Assembly: GCA_023434365.1 (NCBI GenBank)
Contig: JAEYSV010000016.1
Location: 296,946-360,945 of the forward strand
Origin: Bacillota bacterium
Lineage (GTDB): Bacteria; Bacillota; Clostridia; Lachnospirales; Lachnospiraceae
DNA: 64,000 nucleotides
Direction: 5' to 3'
Shown here: piece by piece, positions 1 through 8,751 of the stretch
Layout: every line of letters begins with the position of its first letter
How positions within the stretch are numbered: position 1 is the first letter of the stretch
Notes under the pieces: generated by a model
Databases searched by the model: none
The model's input: the letters and a program-made list of their open reading frames with translations, nothing else
Told to the model about the DNA's origin: nothing
Position numbers and translations under genes: made by a program

Positions 1-1608
1 GATGATGTCATTGATAAAGGAAAAATTGAACTCTTAACAATGCTTTTAGTTAGTATCTTCTTTATCGGCATAGGACGTAGTATTTTTGGCTATCTAAAAG
101 AATTTACTTTTGATCATGTGGGTATACGCATTGCGAAAGATATGCGAAAAAATCTATTTAATCATATACAAACATTATCTATTAACTACTTCGATAATAC
201 TAATACAGGTGAGTTAATGGCACGTGTGAAAGATGACATTGATATGATATGGAACTCCTTAGGATTTGTTGGTATGTTAATAATTGAGGTTTTTATTCAT
301 ACTGGGATTGTTTTATTTTGTATGTATCGTATCAACTGGAAATTAGCCTTAATTCCAACCATCATAATTCCTGTTATTGGAATACTGGCAGTAGTTATGG
401 AACGAAAATTAGGAAAAATTTATGAAGAAATCAGTGAGGAAACCGCTAGTTTAAATACAGTAGCAGAAGAAAACATTAGTGGAGTACGTACGGTCAAAGC
501 ATTTGCAAGAGAGAAGCATGAAATTAGTAAATTTTTACGTCATAATAAACGATACTACGATTTAAATATGACCCACTCTAAAGTATTTGTTCGTTATTAC
601 CCTTATTTTCAAATTACTACAAAGCTACTACCTTTTCTAATTCTTTTATTTGGTGGATTTTTAGTTATTGAAAAAGAAATAACAATTGGCGATTTAAGTG
701 CCTTTACTTTTTATTCAATGAATATTGTTTGGCCTATGGAAATGCTCGGTTGGTTAACTAATGACTTTTCTGCAGCAGTAGCATCAAATAAGAAAATTAA
801 AAGAATTTATGCTCAGGAAAGTTCCATAAAAGAAGCTGAAGTCCCAATTGAACTTAATCCTGTAAAAGGAAAGATAGCTTTTGAGCATGTTTACTTCTCA
901 CATGATGACAAAGAGGTGCTTTCTGATATTTCATTTACAATTGAGCAAGGAAATACTCTTGGAATTATGGGAGCCACTGGTGCAGGTAAAAGTTCAATTA
1001 TTCAACTACTTCAACGCCAATATGATGCTCAACAAGGGAATATAAAATTAGATGACATAAACATTAAGGAATTAACTCTTAAGAATCTACGTGAAAACAT
1101 TTCTCTTGTTATGCAGGATGTCTTTTTATTTTCAGAAACAGTAAGAGAGAATATTAAGCTTGGTAAGAAAAATAATTTAGATGATTCTACCGTGTTTTAT
1201 GCAGCTCACCAAGCGCAAGCTGGAGAATTTATTGAGCGAATGGATAAAGGCTATGAAACCGTTATTGGAGAACGTGGCGTAGGCTTGTCTGGAGGGCAAA
1301 AACAGCGAATCAGTATTGCTCGTGCAATTGCTAAAAAAACACCTATTTTAGTTTTAGATGACTCCACTTCTGCATTAGACATGGAGACAGAAAGCTTTAT
1401 TCAAAAATCACTACTTAGTCTAACCCAAACAACGAAACTCATTATCGCTCACCGAATTAGTGCTGTTCGATATGCTAACGAAATTATCTTTTTAAAAAAT
1501 GGAAAGATTGCTGAACGTGGTACGCATGAAGAACTATTAGCAAAAAAAGGTCTATATTATGAAACTTACCTAGCACAATACGGAGAGTACTTACAACAAA
1601 ATGCTTAA
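1..1608 (+). CDS. ABC exporter, half-transporter with degenerate ATP site (5' end cut by window)
   Basis: This is one half of a type IV (multidrug/lipid-type) ABC exporter: a membrane domain followed by a nucleotide-binding domain. The reading frame is open from base 1, ahead of the first ATG at 40, so the N-terminus lies outside the window; 535 residues are visible against about 580 usual. Walker A (GATGAGKS) is at bases 970-993, the signature LSGGQ at about 1285-1299, Walker B ends in LVLDDS, and the H-loop is IIAHR. The residue after the Walker B aspartate is Asp instead of the catalytic Glu, the mark of the degenerate site in heterodimeric exporters. It lies 23 bp before a second half-transporter, its likely partner. 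The substrate cannot be told from sequence. Confidence 0.93.
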   Translation, partial: DDVIDKGKIELLTMLLVSIFFIGIGRSIFGYLKEFTFDHVGIRIAKDMRKNLFNHIQTLSINYFDNTNTGELMARVKDDIDMIWNSLGFVGMLIIEVFIHTGIVLFCMYRINWKLALIPTIIIPVIGILAVVMERKLGKIYEEISEETASLNTVAEENISGVRTVKAFAREKHEISKFLRHNKRYYDLNMTHSKVFVRYYPYFQITTKLLPFLILLFGGFLVIEKEITIGDLSAFTFYSMNIVWPMEMLGWLTNDFSAAVASNKKIKRIYAQESSIKEAEVPIELNPVKGKIAFEHVYFSHDDKEVLSDISFTIEQGNTLGIMGATGAGKSSIIQLLQRQYDAQQGNIKLDDINIKELTLKNLRENISLVMQDVFLFSETVRENIKLGKKNNLDDSTVFYAAHQAQAGEFIERMDKGYETVIGERGVGLSGGQKQRISIARAIAKKTPILVLDDSTSALDMETESFIQKSLLSLTQTTKLIIAHRISAVRYANEIIFLKNGKIAERGTHEELLAKKGLYYETYLAQYGEYLQQNA

Positions 1609-1631
1609 ATAGCATAGAAAGGAGGGATTAC

Positions 1632-3407
1632 ATGTCAATCAATTCTGCTAGAGTAGATGAACACTCCAGTGATCAGGCAAAAAAACAAATCCTAAAAAGG
1701 CTTTTTGGATATCTGTTAAGCTATAAAGGCACGATTGTCCTTGTACTTCTTCTTATGGCAGTTATTACTTCAATCACCCTGCTAAACCCATTACTGATGG
1801 AGTCAGCTATTGACGATTACATTCGTCAGCAGGACTCAAAAGGCCTTTTGATTCTTATATTAATTGCAATGATATTAAATATTATTCTATGCATTGCAGT
1901 CAAAATTAGAATGTTACTTATGGCCAAAGTATCAAATAGAATCCTCGTAACAATACGCCAGGACCTCTACACTCATCTTCAAAAACTAAGCTTTTCATTT
2001 TTTGATAGTCGTCCGACAGGTAAGATTCTAGCTCGACTAATTGGAGATATTAACTCATTAAAACAAGTATTAAGTAACACTGTAACAACTTTGCTGCCTG
2101 ACTTTATTACTATTTGTTCCGTTGTAATAATAATGGTTATAAAAGATGTAAAATTAGCACTTGCTTCTCTTTGTAGCTTACCGCTTATGATGATTGGTTT
2201 GTTTTGTATTCAATGCTTTAGCCATAAGAGATGGCAAGTCTTTCGTAAAAAAAGTTCTAATGTAAATGCTTATGTTCATGAAAGCCTTTCGGGAATTCGT
2301 ATTATTCAAAGTTTTACTGCCGAAGAAGAAAGCAGTGATGCCTTTGATGAGCTATTAGAAGAGCATAAGCACGCATTTATAAGAGCTTTTACTTTAAACG
2401 ATGCTTTTGGTCCTTGTGTAGATTTTTGTTGGGGTCTTGGCACTATGATGATGTATTTTGTCGCAATTAACATTATTGGAATAGAAAATGTTAGTATAGG
2501 TACTATTGTTGCTTTTGGAACTTATATTACAATGTTCTGGAATCCAGTAATGAATCTAAGCAATTATTATAATCAAATAATAACAAACATTAGTGGTGCT
2601 GAGCGTATTTTTGAAATACTTGATACAGAACCCTCTATAAAGGATAAAGAACATTCAATAACTTTGCCTTCAATAAAAGGAGAGGTTACTTTTGAACATG
2701 TCTCTTTCTCTTATGAAGAAGGAATAAACGTCCTTGAAAATTTAAGCTTTCATGTTAGAGCAGGTGAAACAATTGCATTAGTTGGTCCAACCGGAGCAGG
2801 CAAAACCACTGTAGTAAACCTTATTAGCCGCTTTTATGATTTAAAAAATGGTCGAATACTCATTGATGGTTATGATATCGCTAACGCTAACCTAGATAGC
2901 TTACGTTCTCAAATGGGTATTATGACTCAAGATAATTTCTTATTTACTGGAACAATAATGGATAATATCCGGTATGGCAAATTAAACGCAACCGATGAAG
3001 AAGTGATTAATGCTGCCAAAGCAGTTAATGCACATGATTTTATTATAAAACTAAAAGATGGCTACCAAACTGAATTAAAAGAAAGAGGTGGGGGCTTATC
3101 TATTGGTCAAAAACAGCTACTAGCATTTGCCAGAACAATGGTAAGTCAACCTTCTATTTTAATCCTTGATGAAGCTACTTCAAGTATTGACACACAAACC
3201 GAATTACTTGTACAAAAAGGAATTGAGACCTTATTAAAAGGTAGAACCTCCTTTGTTATAGCTCATAGACTTAGCACAATTCAAAAAGCAGATCGTATCT
3301 TTGTTATTGACCAGGGCGGAATTCTAGAAGAAGGCTCTTCCAAAGAATTGCTTGAGAAAAAAGGGCATTATTATAATCTATATATGGCGCAATTTAAAAA
3401 TCTATAA
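1632..3407 (+). CDS. ABC exporter, half-transporter with canonical Walker B
   Basis: This is a full-length 591-residue half-transporter: six membrane segments in about the first 320 residues, then an ATPase domain. The start is set by GGAGGG at 1621-1626, six bases before the ATG. Walker A is GPTGAGKT, Walker B ends LILDEATS with the catalytic Glu, and the H-loop is VIAHRLS. The signature is LSIGQ rather than LSGGQ. This complements the upstream partner: one composite site would combine this Walker A/B with the partner's LSGGQ (active), the other the partner's Asp-type Walker B with this LSIGQ (inactive). This matches heterodimers such as BmrCD and TM287/288. The transported compound is unknown. 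Confidence 0.94.
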   Translation: MSINSARVDEHSSDQAKKQILKRLFGYLLSYKGTIVLVLLLMAVITSITLLNPLLMESAIDDYIRQQDSKGLLILILIAMILNIILCIAVKIRMLLMAKVSNRILVTIRQDLYTHLQKLSFSFFDSRPTGKILARLIGDINSLKQVLSNTVTTLLPDFITICSVVIIMVIKDVKLALASLCSLPLMMIGLFCIQCFSHKRWQVFRKKSSNVNAYVHESLSGIRIIQSFTAEEESSDAFDELLEEHKHAFIRAFTLNDAFGPCVDFCWGLGTMMMYFVAINIIGIENVSIGTIVAFGTYITMFWNPVMNLSNYYNQIITNISGAERIFEILDTEPSIKDKEHSITLPSIKGEVTFEHVSFSYEEGINVLENLSFHVRAGETIALVGPTGAGKTTVVNLISRFYDLKNGRILIDGYDIANANLDSLRSQMGIMTQDNFLFTGTIMDNIRYGKLNATDEEVINAAKAVNAHDFIIKLKDGYQTELKERGGGLSIGQKQLLAFARTMVSQPSILILDEATSSIDTQTELLVQKGIETLLKGRTSFVIAHRLSTIQKADRIFVIDQGGILEEGSSKELLEKKGHYYNLYMAQFKNL

Positions 3408-3439
3408 CAGTGCAATTAAAGGAGAAAAGCAAAAAAATA

Positions 3440-3489
3440 CAGGAGGATGGAATAGTGAGTTTTACTCTATGCCATCTCCTGTTTTTTTT
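3440..3489. terminator. Bidirectional intrinsic terminator
   Basis: A stem pairs CAGGAG-GATGG (from 3440) with CCATCTCCTG (to 3481), with one bulged base, and is followed by eight T on the plus strand. Read in reverse it is also followed by a T-run. It separates the convergent ABC exporter pair and the small membrane protein gene. Confidence 0.85.
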
Positions 3490-3495
3490 ACTCTG

Positions 3496-4194
3496 TCACC
3501 CAATAATATTATTCACTTTCTGATCTCTCTTGGTTCCAGAAATATCAATATCTCCCAAGTCCAATGCATCCCCTTCTGAAATTATAGCAAGAACAATAAA
3601 CATAATTACACAAAAGGCACCAGAATACCCTAAAAATATCATAGTATTAAATCTACCTTTTTCTTTAATAATGAGCAAATTCGACATGTTAACAAATAAA
3701 TTTATAATAACAAAAAATAGGCATAAGCTATACGACACTGTATCGTATATAATCCATGCAGCAAAAAATGTTATCGCCAAGGAAATTAGTACAATATAGT
3801 TAATAATGCAAACTAGATCTTTTCTCTGGGATTTAATCATTAACATTGTTATAACCATCTGATAAAGAAACATAGCTATTATGACAATAAGTACCACTAT
3901 TATACTCAGCTTCTGTTCCATAAATATATAACACGCTCCAATAATTAATCCCATGCCTATGCAATTAAGAAATGCATTTATATACCCACAGAGCATCTCT
4001 TTTTTGAAAAGAAAAAATATGACTGTAGAAGTTAAAAACACGACTCCTGCAGCAATAAGTGATGAAAATACGCTAACAAAACTGTATGAAACTGCAAATG
4101 CACCAATTAGCCCAAGATAACCGATAATAAAAATATCAAATGCCTTTTTCAGGTTATTATTTACTATCTTGTACATAGAAAAATCCGTAATCAT
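3496..4194 (-). CDS. Hypothetical polytopic membrane protein
   Basis: The function is not recognised. The 232-residue product is very hydrophobic, with about seven predicted membrane segments separated by short basic loops (for example FKKE, KSQRKD, KEKGR) and a short charged C-terminal tail rich in Asp. A G-rich ribosome site (GGGGGAAGG) sits five bases before the ATG. It starts 32 bp after the histidine kinase gene on the same strand, so it is probably the last gene of the response regulator / kinase operon and might be linked to what that system senses. No enzymatic motif is visible. Confidence 0.6.
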   Translation of the reverse strand: MITDFSMYKIVNNNLKKAFDIFIIGYLGLIGAFAVSYSFVSVFSSLIAAGVVFLTSTVIFFLFKKEMLCGYINAFLNCIGMGLIIGACYIFMEQKLSIIVVLIVIIAMFLYQMVITMLMIKSQRKDLVCIINYIVLISLAITFFAAWIIYDTVSYSLCLFFVIINLFVNMSNLLIIKEKGRFNTMIFLGYSGAFCVIMFIVLAIISEGDALDLGDIDISGTKRDQKVNNIIG

Positions 4195-4226
4195 AGTTAC
4201 CTTCCCCCTATAACTTAATCGAAAGA

Positions 4227-5792
4227 TTAGTTCATATAACCTAATTTATTATAGTCCGGTATACTAATGGTAAAAGAGGTTCCTTTTTTATACTGTGAAC
4301 GAACTTTAATCGTCCCTGTATGCTTTAATATTATCAATCTAGCAATTGATAACCCAAGCCCATGACCACCAATTTTCTCATTTCGAACTTCATCCGAACG
4401 ATAGAAGCGTTCAAAAATTCGATCAACATCCTGTTTTTTTATTCCAATACCTGTATCTTCTACTGTTACAATCGTACAATTATTCTCCTTATAACAAGAT
4501 ACATTAATCTGATCCCCTGGTTTTGAATATTTGACAGCATTATCTATAAATATACGTAATGATTGTTTTAATGCCTGGCAGTCGCCATAGGTCATTGCCT
4601 TTTCAAGTCTTGGCGTACTTATTTCGCGGTCTCGTATAACTAATTTAGTCTCACGTAACATTTCTTCAACTATATCTTTCATATTAAAACGGGCTTTTTC
4701 TAATTTAAGTGTTTTTTTATCATGTCTAGATAAAAATAGTAACTTTTCTACTAAATCTTGCATCGATTTAGATTCATTTCTGATTGCTTCTATGGATTCT
4801 TTTAAAACTTCCTTATCATCACTTCCCCATCGCTCTAGCATGTTTGCATATCCCTGAATTACTGCAATAGGGGTGCGAAGCTCATGAGACGCATCAGAAA
4901 CAAACTGTTTTTGGCTTTCATAAGAAAGCTCTAAACGATCTAGCATTTTATTAATTGTTACTGCCAAATCTTTTAATTCGTTTTTCGTTCCTACGACATT
5001 TAATCTTTCACAATTAAGATTATTAACAGTCAGTCTGTTTGCAGTTGCTGACATTGCTTGAATAGGCTGTAATAATCCTCTTATCCCTTTTTTACCAAAC
5101 CTAGCAACCAGAATAATAAAAACTGCATATATAATAAGAAGCAGTAATAAAAACTGCTGCATTCTAGTCACGGAATCGGTAAGATCATATTGAAAATATA
5201 CTTCATAGTTCTTACCATTGATACTATACTCATAAAAATCTTTTACTATGACTTTCTGATTATCTTTGTAGTCATACGATATTTTGTCAACCAAAGAGGT
5301 ATCATCGCGTACATCGTCAACTATGTCAGTATAAACTGTATTCTCATCCTCATTAATCTTTATTGTAATACCCCTTTTACGTTCAGGATTAATTGTATCT
5401 TGATACGCATTTTGTAAGAAACTTTTCATTTCTTCTGAGGAAGATACGATTTCATAAGACTTATAATCTACAGGATTTGTGTATTTATAAATTATATATC
5501 CTTCTTTGCCAAGATCGTTTTGTGGTACAATTGCTACACTACCCGATTTTAAAAGTGACACTCTCTCTTTCGCATAGTCTTCATAATGTTGCATTTCTAC
5601 ATAAAAATACAATACTATTATACTAAGAAAAAATAGCGCACCATACAGAGTAAACAGGCGAATATAATGAATTGCAATTCTGAAGGCAATAGAAAAATGG
5701 AACTGACTCAAATATCTCTCCCATTTGTTTCTTAATGGTAGCAACGTCGCTATTAATAATTTACGAATGCTTTCAACTAGTTTATTCTTCAT
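4227..5792 (-). CDS. Membrane sensor histidine kinase (OmpR-type partner)
   Basis: This sensor kinase autophosphorylates on His and passes the phosphate to the adjacent response regulator. In its 521 residues a first membrane helix is at about 44-65, an extracytoplasmic sensor region at 66-212, a second helix at 213-231 and HAMP at about 232-290. The phospho-acceptor is His303 in SHELRTP. The C-terminal ATPase domain has the N-box IDNAVKYS, DTGIGI and the late Gly-rich GGHGLGLSIA. The 5' end overlaps the regulator gene by 11 bases, implying translational coupling. The stimulus is unknown; the sensor region is rich in Asp, Lys and Tyr and has no recognised ligand fold. Confidence 0.93.
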   Translation of the reverse strand: MKNKLVESIRKLLIATLLPLRNKWERYLSQFHFSIAFRIAIHYIRLFTLYGALFFLSIIVLYFYVEMQHYEDYAKERVSLLKSGSVAIVPQNDLGKEGYIIYKYTNPVDYKSYEIVSSSEEMKSFLQNAYQDTINPERKRGITIKINEDENTVYTDIVDDVRDDTSLVDKISYDYKDNQKVIVKDFYEYSINGKNYEVYFQYDLTDSVTRMQQFLLLLLIIYAVFIILVARFGKKGIRGLLQPIQAMSATANRLTVNNLNCERLNVVGTKNELKDLAVTINKMLDRLELSYESQKQFVSDASHELRTPIAVIQGYANMLERWGSDDKEVLKESIEAIRNESKSMQDLVEKLLFLSRHDKKTLKLEKARFNMKDIVEEMLRETKLVIRDREISTPRLEKAMTYGDCQALKQSLRIFIDNAVKYSKPGDQINVSCYKENNCTIVTVEDTGIGIKKQDVDRIFERFYRSDEVRNEKIGGHGLGLSIARLIILKHTGTIKVRSQYKKGTSFTISIPDYNKLGYMN

Positions 5793-6462
5793 ACCTTATA
5801 ATATACCCTACCCCTCGCACTGTACTAATCAAATGAATGCCATACTTATCATCAATTTTTTGCCTTAGGTATCTAATATAAACATCAACAACATTTGTAT
5901 CTCCAAGGTATTCATAATCCCATACCTTGTTTAGTAATTCTTCCCTTGTTAAAGCAATATTTTTATTCTCTATCAAATACTGAAGTAACTCATATTCCTT
6001 TTTTGTTAATACTACCTCGTCACCATCATATGATGCACTATGACTACTAATGTTAAGCTCTAATTTTCCAATCTTTAGCTTATCTAACTTTTTTGGGGAA
6101 GACTGTCGATTTAACGCTACTCGGATTCGTGCAAGTAACTCCTCAATAGCAAATGGTTTGGTCATATAATCATCTGCACCCATATCAAGACCTGCTACCT
6201 TATCTGTAACATCATCTTTAGCCGTAAGCATTATAATTGGCACCCGATTCCCTTCCGCTCTAACACGGCGGCATATTTCTATTCCGCTTAATCCTGGTAA
6301 CATAATATCTAATACAATCAAATCTGCTCCTGCGTGTAGCACTTTATCTAAACCAATTCTCCCATCTAAAGCTAAATCCACTTCATATCCTTCATGTTTT
6401 AACTCTAGCTCTAAAAATCTTGCTATTCTGCTTTCATCTTCAACAATTAATATTTTTGGCAT
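5782..6462 (-). CDS. OmpR/PhoB-family response regulator
   Basis: This 226-residue DNA-binding response regulator has a receiver domain (about 1-115) with the acidic pocket Glu8-Asp9, phospho-acceptor Asp52 (VLDIMLPG), Thr80 and Lys102 (TKP). A winged-helix DNA-binding domain fills the C-terminal 95 residues and ends in VDVYIRYLRQKID and RGVGYII, typical of OmpR/PhoB. It is first in a likely three-gene operon with the overlapping kinase and a membrane protein. A sigma-A-like promoter lies just upstream (6495-6523). The regulon cannot be inferred. Confidence 0.95.
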   Translation of the reverse strand: MPKILIVEDESRIARFLELELKHEGYEVDLALDGRIGLDKVLHAGADLIVLDIMLPGLSGIEICRRVRAEGNRVPIIMLTAKDDVTDKVAGLDMGADDYMTKPFAIEELLARIRVALNRQSSPKKLDKLKIGKLELNISSHSASYDGDEVVLTKKEYELLQYLIENKNIALTREELLNKVWDYEYLGDTNVVDVYIRYLRQKIDDKYGIHLISTVRGVGYIIRYEE

Positions 6463-6494
6463 ATTAGCGTCCTCCGTTCAACATACTTATTCAC

Positions 6495-6523
6495 ATTCTA
6501 TTCTTTTTGACAATTCTATGCAA
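6495..6523 (-). promoter_or_regulatory. Sigma-A-type promoter of the two-component operon
   Basis: On the minus strand, TTGCAT (6518-6523), 17 bases, then TAGAAT (6495-6500). It is about 35 bp ahead of the response regulator start. Confidence 0.55.
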
Positions 6524-6567
6524 TAGAGTAATATTAGATTTCAATTAACTTTACTATGTGTGAGTAT

Positions 6568-6610
6568 CTAAAAAGCACCTATGCATGATTTATGTCATAC
6601 ACAGGTGCTT
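6568..6610 (-). terminator. Intrinsic terminator after transketolase
   Basis: AAGCACCT (6573-6580) pairs with AGGTGCTT (6603-6610), with further pairing inside. Read on the minus strand it ends in a T-run, as expected 20 bp after the transketolase stop. Confidence 0.75.
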
Positions 6611-6630
6611 AATTGTCTTCGAATTAAATA

Positions 6631-8619
6631 TTATAGAACGTCTCTTACAGTCTTTACAACGTTATCTGTCGTAAACCCAAATTTTTCAAATAACAGATTA
6701 GCAGGTGCACTTGCTCCAAACCCTGTCATTGTAACTGTCTTTCCATCAAGCCCAATATATTTCTCCCATCCAAAATCAATAGCCGCTTCTACCGCGACTC
6801 TTGCGCGAACCGTTTTAGGAAGAACCATTTCCTTATACTCAGCACTTTGTGCTTCAAATAGTTCCATAGATGGCATACTAACAACTCGAACATCAATGTT
6901 TTCTTTTGCTAAAACAGCTTTTGCATTCATAGCAATTTCTACTTCTGAACCAGTTGCAATAATAATAGCCTGTGGTAATTCACCAGTTTCTTTTCCAATA
7001 ATATAAGCACCCTTTAATGCATCTTTACCTGATGTTTCATATTGTGGAAGGTTCTGTCTAGTTAACACCAAGGCAGTTGGTTGATTTGCTGAGTTTAGTG
7101 CATAATACCAAGCTGCTATTGTTTCCGTTGCATCTGCTGGGCGAATAATTGTAAAATTAGGCATTGCTCTAAACATAGCCAGTTGCTCAACAGGTTCATG
7201 TGTTGGCCCATCTTCTCCAACCCCAATACTATCATGAGTGAATACATAAATCATCGGAAGCCCCATTAAGCTAGACAGACGTGCCATTGGTTTTACATAA
7301 TCACTGAATACAAAGAACGTAGAAACATAAGGACGAACTCCACCATGAAGTGCCAAACCATTGCCAATTCCAGCCATTGCCAATTCTCTTACACCAAAGT
7401 GAATATTCTTACCACAATAATCATTTTTTGAAAAATCTCCTTCTCCATTCATATATGTTTTTGTAGAAGGAGCAAGATCTGCTGCCCCGCCAAACATATT
7501 AGGCAGATAATTTTTCAAACGATTAATAACCATACCAGATAGATTTCTAGTTGCTTCTGGTTTATTCTCATAAGCCCAGAAATCTTCATTATTGATTAAG
7601 TCTTTTGCAGCATTTTTATCATGATATTTATTCCAAAGAGTTTCCATTTCTGGGTACTCTTTTACATAAGAAGCAAACAATGAGTTCCATTCGTCCTCTA
7701 CCTTCGCATTTTGCTTAGCAATTTCTTTATAGTTTGCATACACTTCCTCTGGAACATGGAAAGGATCGTGTTTTGGCCAGGTTAAATTCTCTTTTAATGC
7801 AGTTACATTATCTACGCCTAGAGGTTCTCCATGAGCACTAGCTTTTCCTTGTTTATTTGGAACGCCATAGCCAATTTGTGTTTTTACTTGAATAAAGGAA
7901 GGACGAGTTGTATCAGCTTTTGCTGCAGAAAGGGCCTGTCCAATTTCTTCTAAATTATTGCCATCTTCGACTTTTAAAACTTGGAATCCAAACGCTTCAA
8001 ATCGTTTTGGCACATTTTCTGTAAATGCAATATCCGTATCTCCTTCAATGGAGATTTTATTTGAATCATAAATAACAACCAATTTATTAAGTCCCAATGT
8101 ACCTGCTAAAGAAAGTGCCTCATAAGAGATTCCTTCCATCATACATCCATCGCCGCCTAATACGTAAGTATAATGGTCCACAACTGGGTAGTTATCTTTA
8201 TTAAAGGTAGCAGCCAGATGAGCTTCTGCCATTGCCATACCTACAGCCATAGCCATTCCAGCCCCAAGTGGTCCCGTAGTTGCTTCAACTCCTACAGTAT
8301 GTCCATATTCAGGATGTCCTGGCGTCTTAGAATCAAGTTGGCGAAAATTTGCCAGATCCTCTATACTTAAATTGTCATAGCCAAATAAGTGTAATAATGA
8401 ATATAATAAAGTTGAACCATGACCTCCCGATAACACAAAACGGTCTCTATTTACCCAGTCAGGGTTAGCTGGATTATGATTCATATGTTTTGCCCAAAGT
8501 TCGTACGCAATAGCCGCACAACCAAGTGGGAGTCCTGGATGACCTGAATTTGCCTTTTGAACTGCATCAGCTGCTAAAATTCTTATTGCATTAACTGACA
8601 TATTATCGATATTGCTCAT
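6631..8619 (-). CDS. tkt: Transketolase
   Basis: Transketolase moves two-carbon ketol units between sugar phosphates in the non-oxidative pentose phosphate pathway, using thiamine diphosphate and a divalent metal. The 662-residue length is normal. Visible motifs are the N-terminal NSGHPGLPLG, the thiamine diphosphate/metal motif GDGCMMEG followed about 25 residues later by IYDSN, and the pyrimidine-domain segment HDSIGVGEDGPTHEPVEQL. The start is placed at the ATG at 8619 because AGGAGG lies at 8631-8636; an in-frame ATG at 8652 is upstream of that ribosome site and is rejected. It appears to be a single-gene unit with its own promoter and terminator. Confidence 0.97.
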   Translation of the reverse strand: MSNIDNMSVNAIRILAADAVQKANSGHPGLPLGCAAIAYELWAKHMNHNPANPDWVNRDRFVLSGGHGSTLLYSLLHLFGYDNLSIEDLANFRQLDSKTPGHPEYGHTVGVEATTGPLGAGMAMAVGMAMAEAHLAATFNKDNYPVVDHYTYVLGGDGCMMEGISYEALSLAGTLGLNKLVVIYDSNKISIEGDTDIAFTENVPKRFEAFGFQVLKVEDGNNLEEIGQALSAAKADTTRPSFIQVKTQIGYGVPNKQGKASAHGEPLGVDNVTALKENLTWPKHDPFHVPEEVYANYKEIAKQNAKVEDEWNSLFASYVKEYPEMETLWNKYHDKNAAKDLINNEDFWAYENKPEATRNLSGMVINRLKNYLPNMFGGAADLAPSTKTYMNGEGDFSKNDYCGKNIHFGVRELAMAGIGNGLALHGGVRPYVSTFFVFSDYVKPMARLSSLMGLPMIYVFTHDSIGVGEDGPTHEPVEQLAMFRAMPNFTIIRPADATETIAAWYYALNSANQPTALVLTRQNLPQYETSGKDALKGAYIIGKETGELPQAIIIATGSEVEIAMNAKAVLAKENIDVRVVSMPSMELFEAQSAEYKEMVLPKTVRARVAVEAAIDFGWEKYIGLDGKTVTMTGFGASAPANLLFEKFGFTTDNVVKTVRDVL

Positions 8620-8671
8620 CTTTTTTTCTTCCTCCTGTTTGCTTTTCCACATTTACCAAATTTTCGTACTC

Positions 8672-8701
8672 ATTATAACCGAAAATACGAAACCTTGTAA
8701 A
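8672..8701 (-). promoter_or_regulatory. Promoter of transketolase
   Basis: On the minus strand, TTTACA (8696-8701), 18 bases, TATAAT (8672-8677). The -10 box is flanked by the inverted 7-mers TTTCGTA (8662-8668) and TACGAAA (8686-8692), which could be an operator. Confidence 0.6.
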
Positions 8702-8751
8702 GGCAATTCCTTTACTTTATATAGAATTACCAAGCCATGTGTTATTAAAAG

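Noticed and set aside
6581..7006. 141-codon open frame on the plus strand opposite transketolase
   Set aside because: It lies antisense to a clear transketolase, has no ribosome site and no recognisable product.
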